Assembly: GCA_023614405.1 (NCBI GenBank)
Contig: CM042685.1
Location: 189,878,257-189,942,256, forward strand
From: Avena insularis
Lineage: Eukaryota > Streptophyta > Magnoliopsida > Poales > Poaceae
DNA length: 64,000 bases
Direction: 5' to 3'
In this document: positions 58,316-64,000 of the stretch, in pieces
Numbering within the stretch: the first letter of the stretch is position 1
Layout: each line of letters opens with the position of its first letter
The notes under the pieces: model-generated
What the model was told of the DNA's origin: nothing
Database searches by the model: none
What the model saw: only the letters and a program-made list of their open reading frames with translations
Program-made: the position numbers and the translations under genes

Positions 58316-59536
58316 CTAGGGGTAGAAGCGTCGCAGTTGTGCGACGTTCCATGAGTTGGAGTATGCGACTCCAGACTCCACGTATATTAGGCGGTAGGCG
58401 CCACCTGGGATGACTTCGGTGACGACGTAGGGTCCTTCCCAGGGTGACTCGAGCTTCTTCGGTCGCTCTTGCTTGAGTCGTAAGATGAGGTCTCCTTCGA
58501 CGAAGGACCTTGGGCGCAGCCGACGGCTGTGATAGTTGCAAAGGCTCTCCTGGTAGACCGCTGAGCGAGATGCGGCAATGTCGTGTGCCTCGTCGAGTGT
58601 GTAAACGGCGTCTTCGAGTGCGATCGTCGATTCGGCTTCGCAGTAGGCGACGACCCGTGGGTCCTTATGTCGTACTTCTGCAGGCAACACGGCTTCGGCT
58701 CCGTGCACCATGAAGAAGGGTGTGTAGCCAGTTGAGCTATTTGGCGTTGTGCGTAGGCTCCAGAGGACGGAGGGTAGCTCTTCTGCCCACGCTCCCGCGA
58801 GTCGTTCGACTGGGCTCAGCAGGCGTTTCTTGATGCCACCACCGATGAGGCCGTTGGCCTTTTCGACCTGCCCGTTGGTCTGCGGGTGCGCCACGGAGGC
58901 GTATGATATGTTGATCCCGAGGCCTTCGCAGAAGTCCTAGAATTATTTGGAGATGAAGTTCGAGCCGTTGTCGGTGATGATGTTGTGCGGCACGCCGAAC
59001 CTATAGACTATGGATTGGAAGAACTTCATAGCCATTTTACCCTTTTGGTTGGTAACAGGCATGGCCTCGATCCACTTGGTGAACTTGTCGACTGCGACCA
59101 GGAGGTAGACGTGGCCTCCTTTCGAGGATTTGGCGAAGGGCTAGGCCAGGGGTATGGTCCTGAGCTTCGATCCTGGTGCGTGTGGTTTGTCTGCGAACCT
59201 CTGGCACCCGTTGCACCTTCGGACGATGTCTTTGGCATCGTTCATGGCTGTTGGCCAGTAGAATCTAGCTCGTAGAGCTTTTGCAACGCGTGCGCGGCTG
59301 CCCGCGTGATGGCCGCAGATGCCCTCGTGGATGTCTTGGAGGATATTTTTACCGTCACCGATGGTGACGCACCTTTGGAGCACACCCGAAATGTTGTGCT
59401 TGTACAACTCGCCATTGATGATGGTGAAGGCCTTGGACCGACGAGATATGCGCCGAGCATCTTTCGAGTCATCATGCAGTTCTCTGTTTATCAGGTACCA
59501 CAGATACGACTGCATCCATGTTTCTTCGATTGCCAT
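58316..59536 (-). pseudogene. Gypsy integrase, first catalytic Asp segment missing
   Basis: 59536-59141 holds the H2C2 zinc finger (HEGICGHHAGSRARVA ... CNGCQRFAD). It ends in LRTIPLA and a TAG, followed directly by PFAKSSKGGHVYLLVAVDK. The element at 34.2 kb has about eleven extra residues here, including the first catalytic Asp (MDMVGP), so this segment is deleted. The second Asp (ITDNGSNF, near 58965) remains. A further TAG is near 58937. 58894-58316 holds the Glu region (AHPQTNGQVEKANG) and the C-terminus ending NVAQLRRFYP. Not functional. Confidence 0.9.
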
Positions 59537-59539
59537 GAC

Positions 59540-60058
59540 CTACATCAGGTTGACCACTGCGACCTCTGTGTCGAGTTTTTCGGGTCCTTCTTGTCCTTCG
59601 GGTAGCGCAGCCCCCGAGTGCTCTGTCTCTTCGGGTGATCCCTTGGGGAATTTCCATTTGATGGATGGCACACAGATCTGTTCAAGGAACACACCTGGTG
59701 GCACCCGTGCGCAGGTGGAGCCGATGTTGGCGAGTCTGTCGGCTTCTTCATTGCTTTCTCTGCCAACATGCCGGAGCTCGCAGCCGTCAAAGTCGCCTTT
59801 GAGTGAGCTGTAGAGCATGCGGTACGCGATCATGTTGGCGGCATGCGCGTCGCACTCGTTCATCGTCTGCTAGACGACGAGGTTCGAGTCGTCGTAGATG
59901 ACCAGGCGCGTCGCGCCGCAGATCTTGGCCATCCTCATGTCGTGGATGAGGGCCTCGTATTCGGCTTCGTTTTTGGAAGCTCTAAATTTCATTCGGAGGA
60001 CATACTTCATCTTGTCGCCCTGCGGGGAGGTCAGTATGACCCCGACTCCTGCTCCAGC
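59540..60058 (-). pseudogene. Gypsy RNase H, right of the split
   Basis: Carries GVGVILTSPQGDKM, NEAEYEALIHDMRMA (Glu) and LVIYDDSNLVV (Asp) at 60058-59870, then a stop. MLYSSLKGDFDGCEL and HVGRESNEEADRLANIGS follow at 59863-59540. The beginning of the domain with the first Asp (HFDGYKREAG) lies at 61931-61965, across the solo LTR. The frame matches when the LTR and one CCAGC copy are removed. Confidence 0.88.
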
Positions 60059-61930
60059 TGTAGGGGTTCGTAGCATGGAAAACAAAATTTTCTACCGCAT
60101 GCACACAAACAAGCCAAGATCTATCTACTAGATTGTAGCAACGAGTCGATAGAAGCACTCACCCTCGAAGATTTCAAAGCGGTTAACGAGAGCAGATTCT
60201 CGTGGGTAATGTAGTCGTACACTTGCCGATCTCGAGATCGCGTAGACGATCCTTTCGGCGCTGCGTTCTGGCAGCGCTTCCGTAGTCGGTCACATGTTCA
60301 ATACTCGATGAAGACCTTCCTCTCTCTAGTTCTAGCAGGCAACAGAGGTTGTAGTTCTCCCCTCGCGATTCCGGCAGCACGACGGCGTGGTGTCGTAAGT
60401 AGAGGGAAGATCCCGCAGGGCTTCGCCTAAGCCGGATGCGAGTTATGGTGGATTAGGGTTTCCCGAAGATCTAGGGTTTAGATGACCGGGAGGAGGAGGA
60501 GGTGTCGGCGGCGGCACGGGCAGCGGCGGCGGGCTGACAAGCGGCCAGTGGCCAAGGCTGTGGTGTGTGGGGAGGGCTTTGCTCTTGTGGTGTTGGGGCA
60601 GCCCTCCCCCTCTATTTATGAGAGGGAGGGGCAGCCTTGGGAGGGGTGGGTTTGAATCCAAACCCAAACCCAAGTTGGATTGAGAGAAGGACTTGTTTCT
60701 TCTTCCACTAGGAAACCATTGTTTTAGTTTGACTTTTCAAACTTCCCGTTTGACTTTTAATTTAGAGATTTAATTCTCTCTTGCAAATGCCAACACCAAG
60801 TGACCTAGGATATGATCCAATCATTCCACTTATCCATGACACATTCATGGACCATTCCCCTTCCGGTCCGGTGAACCTTCTAGACCCTTCTAGAACTTCT
60901 CCGATGAAAACATCGGAAACTTTCCCAAACTCCAGAATCGGACTTTCCTTATATGAATCTTATTCTCCGGATCATTCCGGATCTCCTCGTAATATCCCGG
61001 ATCCCATCCGAGACTCCGAACAACATTCGGTATCCCTACTAACATTCCATATCTACTAAACAACATCGAATCCTTAAGTGTGTCTCCCTACAGTTCGTGA
61101 ATTATGCGGACATGATCGAGACACTTCTCCGATCAATAACCAATAGAGGAATCTGGAAATTCATATGGCTCCCACATATTTCAAAGATTACTTTGCGATC
61201 GAATGAACCACTTACATACGATACCAATTTCCCTTTGTCTCGCGATAGTTTACTTATCCGAGGTTTTGATCGTCGGTATCTCTACATACCTAGTTCAACC
61301 TCGTTACTGATAAATACTCTTTTCTTGTTCCCGTGATATGTGATACCTTGTGAGCCAGTCACATGCTTGCAAGCTAATTGGATGACATTCCACCGAGAGG
61401 GCCTAGAGTATATCTGTCCGTCATATGGATGGACAAATCCCACTCTTGATCCATGTGCCTCAACCCATACTTTCCGAACACTCAATGCCACCTTTATAGC
61501 CACCCGATTCACGTGTGGTGTTTGATGTCATCAAAGCATCCTTCCGGTGATGGTGATTAGCATGATCTCATGATCGAAGGAATTAGGTTACTATGTATCA
61601 GAAAGCTTATAGCAAACGAACTATTAAAATGACTTGATCTTTATCCTACGCTTATCTATAGGAGTATGTCCATCATACCATTCTCCTAATGATATGATCT
61701 TGTTATTAATAACATCTCAATGTTCATGATCGAGAAACTACGGTCATCTATTAATCAACAAGCTAGTATTTTAAAGAGGCTTTACTAGGGCCTCTAATTT
61801 AGTTTACAAATCACACAAGTATTAATGTTTCCGGTTAATACTATTATAGCATGAATGTAAACATTTATCATAAACACAGAGATATAATAATAACCATTTT
61901 TATTATTGCCTCTAGGGCATATCTCCAACA
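60059..61930 (-). mobile_element. Solo LTR of a BARE/Angela/WIS-like Copia element (1872 bp)
   Basis: Plus-strand ends TGTAGGGGTTCG and GCATATCTCCAACA; minus-strand start TGTTGGAGATATGCC. Perfect 5-bp target duplication CCAGC at 60054-60058 and 61931-61935. No internal region, primer site or second LTR, so unequal recombination between two LTRs removed the body. Same subfamily as 3568-5486. Confidence 0.96.
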
Positions 61931-61965
61931 CCAGCCTCGCGCTTGTAGCCATCGAAGTGCATTGT

Positions 61966-63400
61966 CTATGACTGAGTCATGTCCGGAGTGTCCGACAGCT
62001 GTAGCTCCATCCAGTGGACTAGGAAATCTGGTAGGACTTGTGACTTGATCACATGGAGTTTTTCGTATACTATGTCTAGAGGGGACAACTCGATGCCCCA
62101 CAGGACCACGTGTCTCGTGGCCTCTGGGTTGTTCAGGATGCTGTTCAGGGGTGCCTCGTTGACGACCATCACCTGATGCTCCTGGAAGTAGTGGCTCAGC
62201 CGACGAGCCGTCATAAACACGCCGTAGGCGAGTTTCTGGCAGTGAGGGTACCTCTGTTTAGTTGGCGTCAATACCTCGCTGAGGTAGTAGATAGGGCGTT
62301 GGACCCCATGAGTCTTGCCATATTCGGGTCGTTCGACCACGAGCACAGTGCTTACCACCTGATGCGTGGCTGCTATGTATAGCAGTAGAGGCTCGCGTTC
62401 CTTTGGTGTTACCAAGACGGGCGAGGTGGAGAGCAGCCGCTTCAGATCTTTGAATGCGTCGTCCGCTTCAGGCGTCCACTCGAATTTGTCTGCTTTGCGT
62501 AGCAGCTGGTAGAAAGGCAGGTCCTTCTCACCCATGCGGCTGATGAACCTGCTCAGTGCCGTGATGCGTCCAGCGAGCTGCTGGACCCCTTTGAGGTTCT
62601 TTGGCTTCTCCATGGCCATTATGGCCCGAATTTTCTTCGGGTTCGCCTTGATCCCTCGCTGGGAGATGAAGTAGCCAAGTAGTTGGCCAGATGGGACGCC
62701 GAAGGCGCACTTTTCTGGGTTCAGCTTGATCTTGTAGTGATCAAGGTTGTCGAACGTCTCGCGGAGATCGTCTATTAGTGTCTTGGCCTCCCTTGTTTTG
62801 ATTAGTATGTCGTCGACATAGACCTGTTTATTGCGGCCGATCTGACTCTTCACGCATGCCTGCATGCACCACTGGTATGTGGCATCTGCGTTCTTCAGCC
62901 CGAAAGGCATTGTGTTGTAGCAGAACACCCCGAACGGCATGATGAATGCAGTTTTCTCCTGGTCTTCGACCTTCAGTCGAATTTGGTTGTAGCCTGAATA
63001 GGCATCGAGGAAGGAGAATTTCTCGCATCCTGCAGTTGAATCGATAATCTAATCGATCCGAGGGAGAGGGAAGTGATCCTTCGGGCAGTGCTTGTTCAGC
63101 GAGGTGAAATGCACGCACATCCACAGGATGTCCGTGTCCTTTTTAGGAACCATCACGGTGTTGGCCAGCCATTTGCTTTCCTTGATCTTCCTGATGAAAT
63201 CAGCTTCGAGCAGCCTGTTGACTTCAACTCCGATGGCTTCGGCTCGAGGCTCGGACAGTCGCCTGATTGACTGTTTGACGGGTTTGGTATCTCAGAACAC
63301 ATTGAGTGCATGCTTGGCAAATTCTCCGGGAACTCCTGGCATGTCCATAGGACACCAAGCGAAGATTTCCCAGCGCTCATAGAGGAATTCAATGAGCGCG
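61966..63400 (-). pseudogene. Gypsy reverse transcriptase
   Basis: 62940-61966 is open over 324 codons with MPFGVFCYNTMPFGLKNADA, the YVDDILI active site, YKIKLNPEKCAFGVPSGQLL, the tether (LSTSPVLVTPKEREPLLLYI) and IKSQVLPDFLVHW. It stops at a TAG just before HFDGY of RNase H, where a Trp is usual. Upstream, DHFPLPRID is followed by a TAG at about 63050 and DSTAGCEKFSFLDAYSGYNQ continues. The fingers region reaches about 63400 in broken frames (ESKWLANTVMVPKKD). Confidence 0.88.
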
Positions 63401-63548
63401 CTTTCCTATGCGGGGCTGAGGTCGTTGGCGATCAGCGCCGTCTTGGAGGTGTCCGTCGGATGGACCTGCACCTTTTTCGTGTTGACTGTTGTGTCGAACG
63501 ACATGTCGGGTGCATTTTTCCTTGAGACTGGGGGTGCCCCATTGTCTG

Positions 63549-63993
63549 TCACTTCTCGGAGCCTTGTGAGCTCCTCCTGCATGCTGAATGACTGGGAGAT
63601 TCTGTTGAAGTCCCTGTCGTAGTGATCCGATCGAGTGAAGCTCCCGTGGACCGTGATGACGCCCCTAGGCCTGGCATCTTGAGTAGCAGGTACGCATAGT
63701 GCGGTACTACCAGGAACCTTGCGAATGCCACGCGCCCAAGGATGGCGTGGTATTGTGATAGCCAATCCACCACTTCAAACTCGAGTCGCTCACATCAAAA
63801 GTTATCAGGCTTGCCGAAGATGACGTCGAGCCATATATTTCCCAGGGGGAATATGCCCTTCCCTGGGACGATGCCGTGGAACATTGTGTCGGATTGTTCT
63901 AGGCTGCACAGCGGTATTCGCTTTGCCGCTAAGGTGCTAGCAAACATCAAATTGATGTTGCTGCCACCGTCCATGAAGATGCGGCTCATCTAG
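63549..63993 (-). pseudogene. Gypsy aspartic protease region
   Basis: 63989-63795 carries the active-site loop FMDGGSNINLMF (DGGS form, common in Tat-like elements) and TMFHGIVPGKGIFPLG. 63773-63549 carries VDWLSQYHAILGRVAFARFL and VPHYAYLLLKMPG. A frame change lies near 63780-63800. Gag would lie further right, outside the window. Confidence 0.82.
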
Positions 63994-64000
63994 AACCCTC

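Larger units (their letters stand above)
49616..64000 (-). mobile_element. Second Ty3/Gypsy (Tat-like) element, right end outside the window
   Basis: The left LTR at 49616-50085 is followed by an antisense accessory gene on the plus strand (51408-54308 and 57230-57969). Then come integrase, RNase H, RT and protease on the minus strand, running off the window at 64000. Layout and motifs parallel the element at 15175-40475, but the LTRs are unrelated by eye, so it is a different family. It carries a 2.7-kb insertion and a solo Copia LTR. Target duplications cannot be tested. Confidence 0.85.

Overview
The window is nuclear DNA of a grass, most likely a Triticeae species (wheat, barley, Aegilops or a relative). 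The main clue is three long LTRs of the BARE/Angela/WIS Copia type, which begin TGTTGGAGATATGCC or TGTTGGAATTATGCC. Two Gypsy elements of the Tat-like type, a Mutator element, a PIF/Harbinger element and MITEs support this. Almost all of the sequence is nested transposable elements. I support only one host gene. I see no rRNA, tRNA or CRISPR.

Layout. 1-5486: 3' part of a decayed Copia element (+), with its 3' LTR. 7776-11478 (-): an intact ten-exon A1-type cyclin gene (509 codons), with a duplicated 3'-UTR segment downstream. 13015-13519: two adjacent MITEs sharing TTAA borders. 13704-14891: a short-LTR Copia deletion derivative with perfect 5-bp target duplications. 15175-40475: one Gypsy element (-) in which two younger elements are nested: a 4.4-kb TG...CA insertion (17520-21956, TGGGT duplications) and a full-length Copia element (23189-31818, TAAGG duplications). 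Without them the Gypsy element is about 12.2 kb. It has gag, protease, RT, RNase H and integrase on the - strand and an intron-bearing accessory gene on the + strand between integrase and the 3' LTR. 41680-41936: a Stowaway MITE. 42308-46924: a Mutator-like element with 9-bp target duplications and about 350-bp hairpin-rich TIRs. It carries a plant-mobile-domain gene converging on a truncated mudrA. 47888-49615: a PIF/Harbinger element with a broken transposase. From 49616 to the right edge: a second Gypsy element (-), inserted into the Harbinger element. It has its own antisense accessory gene, a 2.7-kb insertion of unknown class (54509-57223) and a solo Copia LTR (60059-61930) that splits RNase H.

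How the parts relate. The retroelements are mostly dead: premature stops, frameshifts, a lost gag zinc-finger cysteine and a lost integrase aspartate. Both Gypsy elements share a layout in which the antisense gene contains GT-AG introns in its own direction. A sense genomic RNA would not splice these, so they can survive retrotransposition. The reading frame of the first antisense gene continues across both nested insertions once one target-site copy is removed, which confirms the order of insertion. The cyclin gene is the only locus here with a clear cellular role.
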